37,400 nucleotides of DNA, taken from positions 1 through 37,400 of the forward strand of contig JACMPX010000029.1 of the NCBI GenBank assembly GCA_014377245.1, in the 5' to 3' direction. The translations under genes were made by a program, and so were the position numbers. The notes beneath the pieces were generated by a model. That model ran no database searches, was not told the origin of the DNA, and saw nothing but the letters and a program-made list of their open reading frames with translations. Source of the stretch: Candidatus Altimarinota bacterium. Its GTDB lineage: Bacteria; Patescibacteriota; Gracilibacteria; BD1-5; UBA2023. How positions within the stretch are numbered: position 1 is the stretch's first letter; each line of letters opens with the position of its first letter. Below, in pieces: positions 1 to 9,333 of the stretch.

Positions 1-126
1 GGAACAACAGGAACTGGAACAACAGGAACTGGAACAACAGGAACTGGAACAACAGGAACTGGAACAACAGGAACTGGAACAACAGGAACTGGAACAACAG
101 GAACTGGAACAACAGGAACTGGAACT
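1..126 (+). repeat. 15-bp tandem repeat, eight perfect copies, inside a CDS
   Basis: The unit GGAACAACAGGAACT occurs eight times without a mismatch (1-120), followed by one GGAACT. It codes for GTTGT each time. Perfect identity at synonymous positions points to recent expansion by slippage or unequal recombination. The array is cut by the window edge, so the true copy number is unknown. Confidence 0.95.
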
Positions 127-519
127 AATTGTAGTACTGGAAATATCCAGTCTAATCAGGCAGTTCTCCTCGCAGCTCAGTCCGCGTTTTCGACTGAGGT
201 TGCTCGACTCATCGCTGTGAAGCAATCTGCATATACTGTAATTTTCACACTCAGTGGATCCACTCAGATAGATGCCATGCGATCAGCTAACCAGGCATTC
301 CGTACAGGATTCAAATCAGCTGTCAAGTTACTCCAATCTGTAAAACAGTCTAATAAGTTTAGTTATAGTGAGTTCAAAGAATGTAGAAAAGAGGAAAAAA
401 AGGAAAAACATGAAGAAAAAAAGGAATATAAGGATGAAATCAAATCCCAAGTAAAAATCCTCAGAGATCAAATCAAGGACATCAAACGTGAGAACAAAAG
501 TCGTGATGGTTCTCGCTAG
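1..519 (+). CDS. Gly/Thr-repeat protein with charged C-terminal coil (5' end outside window)
   Basis: The frame is open from the first base and ends at TAG (517-519), so the gene begins upstream. The visible 172 residues start with eight perfect copies of the pentapeptide GTTGT, then a short linker (NCSTGNIQ), a helical segment (about 50-115) and a Lys/Glu-rich tail (about 118-172, with runs such as KEEKKEKHEEKKEYKDE) that should form a coiled coil. Gly/Thr repeats of this kind are common in surface or stalk-like proteins, but the family is not recognised. No TGA codon occurs in the visible part, so this section reads the same in the standard code. A strong hairpin terminator follows 14 nt after the stop. 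Confidence 0.75.
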   Translation, partial: GTTGTGTTGTGTTGTGTTGTGTTGTGTTGTGTTGTGTTGTGTNCSTGNIQSNQAVLLAAQSAFSTEVARLIAVKQSAYTVIFTLSGSTQIDAMRSANQAFRTGFKSAVKLLQSVKQSNKFSYSEFKECRKEEKKEKHEEKKEYKDEIKSQVKILRDQIKDIKRENKSRDGSR

Positions 520-532
520 TACATAGCTCATC

Positions 533-564
533 AAATCCCCTTCGAGTAATCGGAGGGGATTTTT
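533..564 (+). terminator. Rho-independent terminator
   Basis: AAATCCCCT (533-541) pairs with AGGGGATTT (554-562) across a 12-nt loop and runs into TTTT. It lies just after the TAG at 519 and closes the repeat-protein transcript. Confidence 0.85.
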
Positions 565-614
565 GAAACAGTGAAATGATTGCAATCGAACCAAAAGAGT
601 ATAGAATACAGTTA

Positions 615-643
615 TTGTTGTGGTTTTTTTCTGATTATATAAA
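615..643 (+). promoter_or_regulatory. Predicted sigma-70-type promoter
   Basis: TTGTTG (615-620), 17-nt spacer, TATAAA (638-643). The predicted start would leave a leader of about 30 nt before the ATG at 679. There is no clear Shine-Dalgarno sequence in that leader. Confidence 0.5.
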
Positions 644-678
644 TCTACTATCCTACCAATATACTAACCCACTACCCC

Positions 679-1461
679 ATGGAAACAGACATCCGACTAG
701 CAGTCCTCATCGACGGTGACAATATCCCATCAGCCTATGTGAAGGAAATGATGGAAGAGATCGCAAAATATGGCAATCCCACAATCAAGCGAATATATGG
801 CGATTGGACTCGTCCTGGACTCGCCAAGTGGAAAGATCTCCTCCTCGAACATGCGATCCAACCGATCCAACAATATGGATATACTACTGGGAAGAATGCG
901 ACGGATAGTGCTATGATCATCGATGCGATGGATATCCTCTACTCTGAGAAGGTGGATGGATTTTGTATTGTATCGAGTGACTCAGACTTCACTCGCCTTG
1001 CCACCCGCCTGAGAGAAGCAGGGATGCGAGTCTATGGAATAGGAGAGAAAAAGACTCCTAAACCATTCATCGTCGCCTGTGACAAGTTCATCTATATAGA
1101 GATACTCAAGCCTGCGAAAGAAGTAAATAAAAAGCTCGTAACACCCGAAACAAAAATAAAAAAGTGAGAAGTACGACCCTCTGAACCGACTCAGGAGACT
1201 CCTCCTACTGCTGTAGATATGATCACTCCAGAGCTCATCCGCCTCATATCAGCAACGATTTATGATCTCTCGGGAGACGATGGATGGGCGTTCCTCGGAG
1301 ATGTCGGAACACTATTACAGAAGAAGCAACCCAATTTCGATCCTCGAAATTATGGATTCAACAAGTTGACTCCCCTTCTCGCCTCGACATGAGTATTCGA
1401 CATCATGGAACGAGAGTGAGGCAGTAGTAGATATAAGATACTGTATGTGAGAAATAAGTAA
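679..1461 (+). CDS. NYN-domain (LabA/DUF88) protein with C-terminal LOTUS/OST-HTH domain
   Basis: The 260-aa product has an N-terminal NYN fold (about 6-140). Its acidic PIN-like residues are visible in LIDGDNIP (D12, D14), ATDSAMIIDAMD (D76) and SSDSDFTRLATR (D101, D103). A Lys/Pro/Thr linker (about 145-175) leads to a winged-helix OST-HTH/LOTUS domain (about 178-258) with the features WAFLGDVGTLLQ and FDPRNYGF. NYN domains are metal-dependent ribonucleases and LOTUS domains bind RNA or protein, so an RNA-processing role is likely; the target is unknown. TGA is read as Gly at residue 163, in LLASTGVFD and in ERESGG. The LOTUS half exists only if TGA is translated: the standard code would stop at residue 162. 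The start is the ATG in CCCCATGG. Confidence 0.9.
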
Positions 1462-1472
1462 TAATTTTTTTA

Positions 1473-2048
1473 ATGAAACATATTCTCTTTGATACTGATG
1501 ATGTCGTGGTACACTCCGATATGTGGAGTCAGGAATATTCTCGTAGAACTGGGATTACTACAGATATTATGATTCCATTTTTTCGATGAGTATTTCAAGA
1601 TTGTTTGGTATGAAAATCGGATCTAAAGGAGAGCTTGTCTCCATTTTTGTGAGAATGGTGATGGACTAAAAGTACTCAAGAATATCTCGATGCCTGGTTT
1701 GCATATGAGAATAATATCGATAAAAAACTAATAGAAAAGATAAGACAATATAGATGATATGGGATCCAGTGTCATGTTGCAACGAACCAGGAGAAGTATC
1801 GTCTAGCATACCTCAGAAACGAGATGTGATTTTCTAGAGAATTCGACTCAGTATTTTGTTCTTCCGAAATTGGACATAAGAAACCTGCAAGTGAATTTTA
1901 TACACATATTCTTGATGTGCTCGAGATAAAAGATACAAATGACATAGTCTATTATGATGATGCGGAAGAAAATATAGAAGCTGCGAAGAAACTATGAATC
2001 AACGCAATACTCTACAAAACAATTGATGATTTAGTTATATCCAATTAG
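1473..2048 (+). CDS. HAD-superfamily hydrolase (probable phosphatase)
   Basis: A 191-aa protein that starts 11 nt after the previous stop and is probably cotranscribed with it. Motif I is FDTDDVVVHSD (nucleophile D7, acid D9). Motif II is HVATNQ, motif III the Lys of GHKKPASEFY, and motif IV the acidic pair in YYDDAEENI followed by AAKKLGINA. This is the order and spacing of HAD phosphatases of the beta-phosphoglucomutase/5'-nucleotidase type with a helical cap. The substrate cannot be read from sequence. TGA-coded glycines are frequent (for example FFRGVFQD, FLGEWGW, KLGIN); the standard code would leave only fragments. The TAG stop overlaps the stop of the convergent ABC permease gene. Confidence 0.85.
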
Positions 2049-2818
2049 CTCCTGATCCCTTGTCCTCGTGAAAACATATACCAAATAATAGAGAAAAATA
2101 GGATACACAATATTATGAGTATCATGAATGATACCAGTGGATTGATATCTGAAACTCCGTGCATCCCATATCGAAACCCATCAATCATATAGAGAATAGG
2201 ATTGGCATGTGATACTTTTTGCCAGATATCTGGAAGCATCGTTATAGAATAAAATACTCCACCGAGATATGTCAGTGGTGTGAGTACGAAGTTGGGAACT
2301 ATCGATACAGAGTCAAAACTATCAGCTACGAGTCAATTGAGTAGTCCAATGAGTGAGAATAATAGTGAAGTAAGGAATGCAAAGAGGAATGTGAGTCCGA
2401 TATGAGCAAATGTCACATGAGTGAAAAAAAGTGCTACACTCAGAACAATCGCTCCTGTTACCATACCTCGTATGACACCTCCTGTTATAAATCATAGGAT
2501 AATTACCCAATATGGAGTAGGAGAGACTAGTATCTCTTCGATTGTCTTCTGGAACTTCGCCATATAAAACGACGATACAACATGTGAGAAAGAGTTCATG
2601 ATCACCGACATCATCACAAGTCCTGGCACGATGAACTCCATATATGAGAGTCCTCCAACTACTCCGATCCGAGATCCGATGAATTGTCCGAATATGACGT
2701 AGTAGAGAGTCGTCGTGATGACTGGTGGGACGATAGTCTGCTTCCATACTCGGATGAAGCGAGATACCTCTTTACCGACGATGGTCATATAAGATATGAA
2801 GAGCTGTGATGGATTCAT
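2045..2818 (-). CDS. ABC-2 type transporter permease
   Basis: The 257-aa integral membrane protein has about six hydrophobic segments and the family signatures KEVSRFIRVWKQTIVPPVIT (about 17-36), YYVIFGQFIGSRIG and, near the C-terminus, NPILYMIDGFRYGMHG. It resembles the YadH family of drug, lipid or polysaccharide exporters, which are about 256 aa long. An ATG at 2854 is in frame but lies inside the predicted -10 box TATAAT (2858-2853), so it could not be in the mRNA. The ATG at 2818 (MNPSQLF) gives the usual family N-terminus, with about 15 residues before the KE, and is preferred. Partner: the ATPase at 3625-4536, same strand, separated by a convergent gene. The stop overlaps the convergent HAD stop. 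Confidence 0.88.
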
Positions 2819-2852
2819 TGAGAATAGTTTATAAAATGAAGTAATGACTCTC

Positions 2853-2902
2853 ATTATAGAAATATAAATAGAATTTGCAAAAAAGAGTTCTAGACGTACT
2901 AT
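2853..2902. promoter_or_regulatory. Divergent promoters sharing one palindromic -35 (TTGCAA)
   Basis: TTGCAA (2875-2880) is its own reverse complement. Leftward: 16-nt spacer to TATAAT (2858-2853) for the ABC permease. Rightward: 16-nt spacer to TACTAT (2897-2902) for the gene at 2928. The two polymerases could not occupy the site together, so expression of the two genes may be mutually exclusive. The same design recurs at 19505-19555. Confidence 0.6.
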
Positions 2903-2927
2903 CTCATCATAATATCACCAAGCAATC

Positions 2928-3620
2928 ATGAAAATCAAAACAGGATCCAAAAACAGTAAAATCGGTACACCGAAAATCGAGAAAATCACAAAGCCAATAG
3001 CCGAGAAAAGAGAAAAAACTCCAAAAGTACAAAAAACACAAATAGACTCTATCCCAACATGGGTACGTGAGTCCAGTGAGAAAAAACCAAAGCGAGTTGA
3101 GTGAGTTGAATCCAAGCTCCAGTGGAGAAAAGAGACAAAAAAGTCTCAGCGAAGTTTCAGTAAAAATAAAGAACGAGACTATACTGAAACAAATTCAAAA
3201 AAAGAATCAGCTCCATCAGATGCAAGATGAGGATTTCGCAATACATTCGACAAGTCAGCGACATATGAATGAGAGAGTCGAAAATCGAGCTGGGATCTCA
3301 ATTCCAAAAAATCTGGGACAGGATTCGAAAAAAGTAAAACAGGCTACAAATGAGCCGGATCTACATGGGACAAGTCCGCGTCTCCACGAGTCTCGACTCG
3401 TACTTGGGATGATTCCGGTGACAAGCCAGCAAGATCTATAAATGCTCTGAAGAGGGTATATTCAAAGTCAACATCTACAAATTCGGATTCTACAAAGTCT
3501 ACACCAACAAAAACTGCCAAAGAAGAATACAAAAAACCAAAATATATAGCTCCAAAACCGACCTGGGAAAAAGAGGCTGAGATCATCGATAAGAAAAAGC
3601 TGATAGATCCTACTAAATAG
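2928..3620 (+). CDS. Lys/Ser/Thr-rich basic low-complexity protein, unknown function
   Basis: A 230-residue product appears only when TGA is read as Gly (codons in RVEGVES, DARGGF, YEGES, YKGAGS). In the standard code it is broken into pieces. It is rich in Lys, Ser, Thr, Asp and Glu, has no predicted membrane segment or signal peptide, and looks disordered, with recurring WxK/WD motifs (TWVRES, SSWDLNSK, STWDKSAS, RTWDDS, PTWEKE). Such basic tails occur in RNA- or DNA-binding proteins, but no domain is recognised. An in-frame TAA just upstream fixes the ATG at 2928 as the first possible Met. It lies between the ABC permease and the ABC ATPase on the opposite strand; its TAG is only 4 nt from the stop of the ATPase. 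Confidence 0.75.
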
Positions 3621-3624
3621 ATAT

Positions 3625-4536
3625 CTACTTAGCTGTACTCTTCAAAAAAAACTCCTCGAGTCTACCACTCTTTGGTTTGATTGATTTGATCTGATATTCC
3701 TCCTCTTGGAGGATTTGTATCGCTTGATCCAGACTATGATTGGATGATACTGTGAGATCAGCAGATTGCATATCGAATACTGGTGTATATTTATCTAGAT
3801 TTTTGCCTACATATTCTCGGTCCAGCTCTACAGTTACCACCTCATCTTCCATAGATGCCAGAAGTGTACGAATAGGTCCATATTTCACAATTATTCCCTG
3901 ATCGATAATAGCGATATTGCGACAGAGACTCTCTGCCTCTTCGAGATAGTGAGTCGTGAGAATGATAGTCACTCCTGACTTGTTGAGTTCTCTGAGAAAC
4001 TCATACATACCATGTCTGAGCTCGAGATCTACTCCCGCTGTCGGCTCATCGAGGATGAGGAGCTCAGGATTATGTACCAGTGCTCGGGCGATCATGAGAC
4101 GACGCTTCATTCCACCTGAGAGAGTCCGAGATGCTGCATTCCGCTTTTCCCAGAGTCCGAGAGCTCTGAGATATTTCTCGACATTGGGCTTCGCGACTTC
4201 TGGTGAGATTCCATAATAACCTGCCTGAGCGAGGACAATATCGTATACCTTCTCGAATATGCCAAAATTGAATTCTTGAGGTACTACACCAACTCAGAGT
4301 CGAGCCTCAGCACCTGCAGTATCGAGATCATGTCAACCGATGATCACGCGACCACTCGTCTTGTTGATAAGTCATGAGATCACTCCAATAGTAGTTGATT
4401 TACCGGCACCATTAGGCCCAAGGAGTGCAAAAAAGTCACCCTTCTCAATATCGAAGGTGATTCATTTGAGTGCATCAGTTCCACTAGAATATGTTTTTTT
4501 GAGATCGGTTATCTGGAGTGCGAGTGTTTTTTGCAT
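3625..4536 (-). CDS. ABC transporter ATP-binding protein (ABC-2 / DrrA-CcmA type)
   Basis: A 303-aa nucleotide-binding subunit. Walker A is GPNGAGKST (40-48), the Q-loop is in GVVPQEFNFG, the signature is LSGGMKRR (139-146), Walker B is LLILDEPTAGVD (about 157-168) and the switch His is in ILTTHYLEEAE. The C-terminal extension (about 225-303) is usual for DrrA/CcmA-like ATPases of ABC-2 exporters. It should energise the permease at 2045-2818. It starts 15 nt after the DUF1993 gene and is likely in one transcript with it. TGA codes for Gly in DALKGITFD and elsewhere, and a family glycine falls at several of these sites. Confidence 0.93.
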
Positions 4537-4551
4537 TGGATTTTTGAGAGA

Positions 4552-5070
4552 TTATTCTACATCTGGAAGGAATACAAGCCCAGGACCCATATAGTCTCAC
4601 TTGCCAATATCGAATCCTGCATTTCGAAGTATCGCATATGCCATCACGACATGGAAAAAGAAGTTCGGAAGACCATACGTGAGGATATATCCTTCTCCGA
4701 CGAGCTTGATTCCAGGCATCCACTTGGAGCGAAATTCTCCCGTGAGACCGTTTTCGAAGTCAGATTCAGCAAATGTCTCGAGATAGGCGATAGTCTTTTC
4801 GAGACGGGCACGGATTTCTGCGAGATTCGATTCATTATCCTCATATGAGGGGATCTCATGATGTGCCATTCGAGAAGCCATTCCCTTGGCATTATCTGTC
4901 GCTATTTGGATCTGCTTCACAAATGAAAGCATATCAGGAGCGAGTCTCAGGTCGAGGACTTCTGCATCGGTCATTCATTTTATTTTCGCTTGTGCTTCGA
5001 CCTTATCCAGAAGTGTGAGAAGCCCCTGAAGTCGGACAATCGGGAGTGTGATAGTAGTTTGATAAAACAT
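4552..5070 (-). CDS. DUF1993 family protein
   Basis: The 172-aa protein shows the DUF1993 pattern from end to end: an N-terminal MFYQTTITLPIVRLQGLL, then LRLAPDMLSFVKQIQIATDNAKG, HHEIPSYEDNE, and near the C-terminus GLPNFFFHVVMAYAILRNAG. The predicted fold is a four-helix bundle related to the DinB-like superfamily. The biochemical role of DUF1993 is not known. TGA is Gly at residue 32 (KIKGMTD) and near the end (GKGDYMGPG). It heads a probable two-gene unit with the ABC ATPase. An upstream TATAAT-like box lies about 12 nt before the ATG. Confidence 0.88.
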
Positions 5071-5132
5071 AGTATGTGGTGTATTATATAAAGTAAATTG
5101 ATTATATTCTTTCTAGTATGGATTGCAATATT

Positions 5133-6842
5133 TTATATTCATTCACTCTCATAGAGCATCTGTTCTTCAATTTTTCTACGATCAGGGATCGAGAGAAAGA
5201 GGCGAGCCATACGCAGCTCATCATAGGTGTAGTCCTCGTCATGTAGACTTGCGAGGAATTCACGAACTAGAGAGAGTGACAGCGTACCCACCTCGACAAA
5301 TGCCCTATGAATATCAGAGAGTCGGTCACTATCATCAGGCCGATGTGCTGTGAGATCTATGATCTTCCCTTCTTCAGTCAGCTTCTCGATATGAGAAAAT
5401 ATAGTCGAGATTTTTATATTGCGAATTTCCGCAATATCATCGAGTGATTTACCAGAGACGATAAGTGAATAGGTCTCTTCATGAGTAGTGAGCTTGGCTC
5501 TCTTGGGAACTGTGAAATCGAGATCGATCTTCTGGAGTATACCTCCGAGTTTTTTGATCGCTGTTTCAATTTTAGTTTCTTTTTCACTATCAGAGATCTG
5601 GGCAAGTCGCTCGATGACCGCAAGAGAGGTCGCCCTGAGAATCTGATCATACTCTCGTACCCGAGGATCGATCTGGAGAGCGGTCGGATTGTATCATCTC
5701 AGTATCAGTCACTCGAGTGAGCGGACACGAGAGAGGGCTACATATCACTGCCCTCGGACGAACGCATCCGAGAGATCCATGACAGCAGTATCGAGAGTCA
5801 TACCTTGCGACTTATGGACGGTGATCGCCCAGGCAAGACGCAGTGGAATCTGAATAATCGATGCTTTGATTTTACCATTTTCCTCAATCGACCAGTCCAT
5901 ATGATCTGCAATGATACGCGTGCCATCCATGAGCTCGACGATGGGAAGTGACTCATATTTTCCGACCACATGTCCAATGGAGCCATTCACATATCCGGCA
6001 TCGAAGTTATTTTTCACGAACATGACTCTGGCTCATTTTTTGAGGATCAAGGTCTCAGGTGCGAGACATCACTTCTTCAGAGCCTCCACAAGCTTCTCAG
6101 CTCACTTAGACTGCATCTCAAAGACAAATATATCATCGTGAATCGCATTGAGCCGTTGAGTATTGTAGGTGTCAACCGATATATTGCGAGTAAAGAGCTC
6201 GGTATGATCCTCAGTCTCTACTGGCATATTGCGACTATCGAGGAGCGAAAAAGACTCCTGACTCATATCTCATGAACGGATCTCGTTCAATATGGTGAGA
6301 AGTGGATCCTCTCACTGTCGGTACTGGATATCGAGTACACAGATGGCCAGTCGGAGCGTCCTCCAAATAGGATCCTGAAATGCGAACTCGATATCGCTTC
6401 CCCTCGAAACTGGTGGCAACTGGAAAAAGTCTCCAACCAGAACGACCTGAATCCCTCCAAATGGCTCCTGAGAAAAACGAGTTGATCGCAGGAGTCGATC
6501 TAGATTCGCGAGGAACCTGCCCGAAAGCATCGAAATCTCATCGATGATCAGGATATTAGTTTTGGCGAATCTCTTCGCAAGATATTCCCGTGATACTATC
6601 ACATCGATATCCTCATCCGTGAGCGTATCTCGTATGCCCATACCACTCCACGAGTGTATCGTCATCCCACCTATATGAGTCGCAGCTATCCCTGTCGAAG
6701 CTGTGACTGCAATGATGATGCCATGTTCGCGAGCATGTCGTATGAATCGGTTGATCAGGTAGGTCTTGCCAGTTCCCGCTGCTCCGGTGAGGAACACATT
6801 GTGTCCCATGGTGAGTATATCGTATGCTTGATCTTGAGTCAT
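5133..6842 (-). CDS. PIF1/RecD2-like superfamily 1 DNA helicase with C-terminal HTH
   Basis: A 569-aa SF1B (5'-3' type) helicase. Walker A is GAAGTGKT (20-27), followed by [21 protein letters not shown] (motif Ia), IIDEISML (about 98-105, Walker B), GDFFQLPPV (motif III), ARVMFVKNN and the C-terminal motif [12 protein letters not shown] (about 340-351), then [14 protein letters not shown]. The region about 455-510 ([29 protein letters not shown]) is a helix-turn-helix of the type found behind RecQ and PIF1-like helicases. It probably acts in DNA repair or replication-fork restart. The ATG at 6842 ([10 protein letters not shown]) fits the family better than a hydrophobic 16-residue extension to 6890. 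TGA is read as Gly after residue 176 (RQGEDP) and in several later places. The last codons run through TGA to a TAA. Confidence 0.9.
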
Positions 6843-7023
6843 GGAAATGAGTGTATGAAAAATAAGGCGAAAAACAATAAAAAAATCCATATATTTCTGT
6901 CTTGGATTTGTCTTTTTTTCACGGTACTAAAAGGTATAATACAAATATCTAGATGCAAGATATTCACTTCTATTCTAGACTTATGACAATTAAATTATTT
7001 TTTTATTTCTCACTTTCATATAT

Positions 7024-7335
7024 ATGTTCCAACTACGCATCATCTCAAGTTCCAATGTGGATGGAAAAGTGCCTACATTCCAGAAAGATTTTGAAGACTA
7101 TGATTCATATAGAGAATTCATGGATCAACATCCTGAATACTTGTCTCGAGCGTACCTCGGGAACTGGTGAAATCCTTGGAGCCAATGGGATCCGCTCCTC
7201 CCAGATTTCCAAGACAGTACTACTCTGCCGTTTGATAGCCACTATCTGCCTGAAGATGTGGATCTCGATAAATATGAGAAAAAATGACTCGAAAAAAGTC
7301 ACGGAGAAGCTGAGAAAACAGAAAAAAAATACTAA
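7024..7335 (+). CDS. Small hypothetical protein; same frame stays coding-like beyond its TAA
   Basis: A 103-aa acidic product with TGA as Gly in YLGNWGNPW and YEKKGLEK. The region FQKDFEDYDSYREFMDQHPEYLSRAY resembles a short helical domain; no family is recognised and no membrane segment is seen. Oddly, after the TAA at 7333-7335 the same frame stays open for another 36 codons (LVRSRAYFIQYIAENSENN..., to TAA 7444-7446) with typical composition, and the strong hairpin terminator lies only after that second stop. Either the gene has a nonsense mutation or sequence error, or the tail is chance. An A8 run lies just before the TAA. Confidence 0.5.
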
Positions 7336-7448
7336 CTTGTACGTAGCCGAGCCTATTTTATACAATATATCGCTGAAAATAGTGAGAATAATAAGGTAGA
7401 AAAGAATCTCGAAAAAATCGAGAAGGAAATCAAATCTCTCATGTAATG

Positions 7449-7505
7449 AATTACTAGAGTGAGGAGTAATATCACTCTAGTAATTAGTACTAAATAGTTT
7501 TTTTT
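7449..7505 (+). terminator. Strong hairpin terminator
   Basis: A perfect 14-bp inverted repeat, AATTACTAGAGTGA (7449-7462) and TCACTCTAGTAATT (7472-7485), with a 9-nt loop. A run of eight T follows at 7498-7505. It starts right after the second stop of the small upstream gene. Confidence 0.75.
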
Positions 7506-7539
7506 AGTAAATATAGTTGTTCTGACTATACTATAGGAT

Positions 7540-8047
7540 ATGTCTCTCTATACTACTACTATCATCTCATCACCTCTCTGAGATCTCTACGCCATAGCGG
7601 ATGAGGAGTATCTCTTGGTGCTCGAGTTTCTAGATAGCCAAGAATTGGGGAAAAAGATTGCTCGATTCCCTTCTATTGAACAATGAAAGAATAATATCAT
7701 CAAAAAAACTATAGTAGAGCTCGGAGAATACTTTGAGTGAAAAATAAAAAAAATTCACTATACCTCTCTCGGTGGTTGGTACAGATTTCCAAAAAAATGC
7801 CTGGAAGTGACTCCAGGCTATCCCTTATGGTCAGACTCGCAGCTATGGCGAACAAGCGAAAATGATCGATAATCCTCGAGCCGTGAGGGCCATAGGATGA
7901 GCCAATCACAATAATCACATCGTCATCATCATACCCTGTCATCGAGTCATCGGCGCATCAGGAAAACTCGTGGGATACGGTGGTGGCATCGAGCGGAAAA
8001 TATGGCTATTGGATCACGAAAAAAGATACTCACTTGTATCAATATAG
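7540..8047 (+). pseudogene. ogt: O6-methylguanine-DNA methyltransferase (Ogt/MGMT), apparent +1 frameshift in an A8 run
   Basis: The C-terminal active-site domain is clear: TDFQKNAWKGLQAIPYGQTR, then [34 protein letters not shown], with PCHRV holding the methyl-acceptor Cys. The N-terminal half (MSLYTTTIISSPLGDLYAI...) is in a different frame. The switch is needed within the A8 run at 7746-7753: removing one A joins both halves into about 168 aa, a normal Ogt length. TGA is Gly in both halves (SPLGDL, AWKGLQ, IGGANH). This could be a sequencing or assembly error in a homopolymer, a true pseudogene, or slippage decoding. The protein repairs O6-alkylguanine by suicide transfer to Cys. A TATACT box lies 7 nt before the ATG, so the mRNA may be leaderless. 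Confidence 0.85.
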
Positions 8048-8436
8048 CATACTAACTTCTATACTCTATCAAAAATATAGTGAACTTCACAAGGTTTACT
8101 AGAAATTGTGGAGATATCAACTCACGTTTGCTTAAATGTATACTTTCTTTTTTATAAACTATTAGTTAGTATCGAGAGTTCCTATTATAACAAGCATTAT
8201 TTTTGGAGATTTTGTCATATTTTAAGTCCAATTTCATAATTCCCAATAATGCCACTTGATTGGACTTTCGTATGAGAAATAAAATTTTGTACTATATTTT
8301 TTGCTTCTTGCAATTTTCTCCATTGAGAAACCTTTTAAATAGCATTTATACTTTCATACTCAATAATTTTATCACATCACACTGGAACTATACTGATCAA
8401 TCTAGGAGATGGAGTGATCCATCTCGATTATCAATA
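8048..8436. other. AT-rich intergenic region with two hairpins
   Basis: No convincing gene was found in these 389 bases. A long hairpin is possible from AAGTCCAAT (8224-8232) and ATTGGACTT (8259-8267). A second, GAGATGGA/TCCATCTC with a GTGA loop (8406-8425), lies 12 nt beyond the miaA stop on the minus strand and may end that transcript, though no T run follows. Open frames here have poor composition. Confidence 0.5.
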
Positions 8437-9333
8437 TTATTCATATCGTTTGTTCCAGGTTATCTGCCTCTTAGCGTAGTTGCGAGATCTCTGCTGGATG
8501 AGAACTTTCGCAGCTACGAGTGTCATATTTCACTCCAGAGCATCGACGACTTCTCGGTATCCGATAGTCATGAGTCCAGGACAATGTGAGCTAAATAACA
8601 TAGTATTATTCTCTACTTCTTGTATGAGTCAATAGTCAAACATCTCGTCTACTCGTTTATTGATATTCTTATAGAGATCCGGTCGATTTATATCATCATA
8701 TGGTGTGAGAAATAGTGGTGAGAATCTCGGATTTTTTTTTCACTTGGACTCTAGCTTGGATTCACCAGTCTGCCGCATCACCTCGAGTCATCGCATCACA
8801 TAGCGATAGTTGCCTGGATCGAGCGTATGAGCATATTCTGGATCAACTCTCTCGAGCATATTCCAGAGTTCCTTGGTTCATATTGTGAGTCTGATTGTTT
8901 CGAGTTCTGCCCTATAGTCCCAGTCAGGAGGTGTATCAGGATAGGCCATCTCATATAGGAGTCCGTCGATATAGAGTCCAGTGCCACCGCAGAGGATCGC
9001 TATAGCTCATCGCGAGTGGATTGTTTCAATGATCGGGAGTGCCATATTCACGAACTCGACTACCGAGAATATCTCATTCGGATTGATCACATCGATCATA
9101 TGATGTGGGATATTTCGCATTTCTTCGCTCTTGATCTTGCCAGTTCCAATATCCATATATCGATATATCTGACGCGAATCTGTGGAGATGATCTCACTCT
9201 GTATATATTGAGCTACATCAAGCGAAAGGTCGGTCTTACCACAGGCAGTTGGACCATATATGACGATAACTTTGGGGAATTCGGTCTCACTGCGGATGAA
9301 TTCGTCAACAGATGATTTATACTTTTCATGCAT
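8437..9333 (-). CDS. miaA: tRNA dimethylallyltransferase (MiaA)
   Basis: A 298-aa protein, the normal family length. Walker A is GPTACGKT (27-34), followed by the family signature STDSRQIYRYMDIGTGK (about 51-67), PHHMIDVINPNE, LCGGTGLYIDGLL, the tail of the insertion domain, GYREVVDALEG and QQRSRNYAKRQITW. It transfers dimethylallyl from DMAPP to A37 of tRNAs reading UNN codons. TGA is Gly in HSRGAIAILCGG and ALEGNM. The ATG overlaps the last 17 nt of the AI-2E-type permease gene, so the two are likely translationally coupled. In an organism that has moved UGA to Gly, A37 modification of UNN decoders is of added interest. Confidence 0.95.

Noticed and set aside
1-126. CRISPR-like array
   Set aside because: The units are 15 bp, contiguous and coding (GTTGT), with no spacers and no cas genes nearby.
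580-600. Possible tRNA T-arm (GGTTCGATTGC on the minus strand)
   Set aside because: No matching acceptor stem, anticodon arm or CCA-proximal structure could be found around it. No tRNA was found anywhere in the window.
6843-6890. Longer N-terminus of the PIF1-like helicase
   Set aside because: The extra residues are hydrophobic and unlike the family; [10 protein letters not shown] is the usual kind of helicase start.
6953-7399. 148-codon plus-strand frame starting MQDIHFYSRL
   Set aside because: The frame starting at 7024 has typical codon use, TGA at plausible Gly sites and acidic composition; this one is an overlapping shadow.
8260-8589. 109-codon plus-strand frame
   Set aside because: It runs antisense into miaA and its composition is poor; no promoter or ribosome site supports it.
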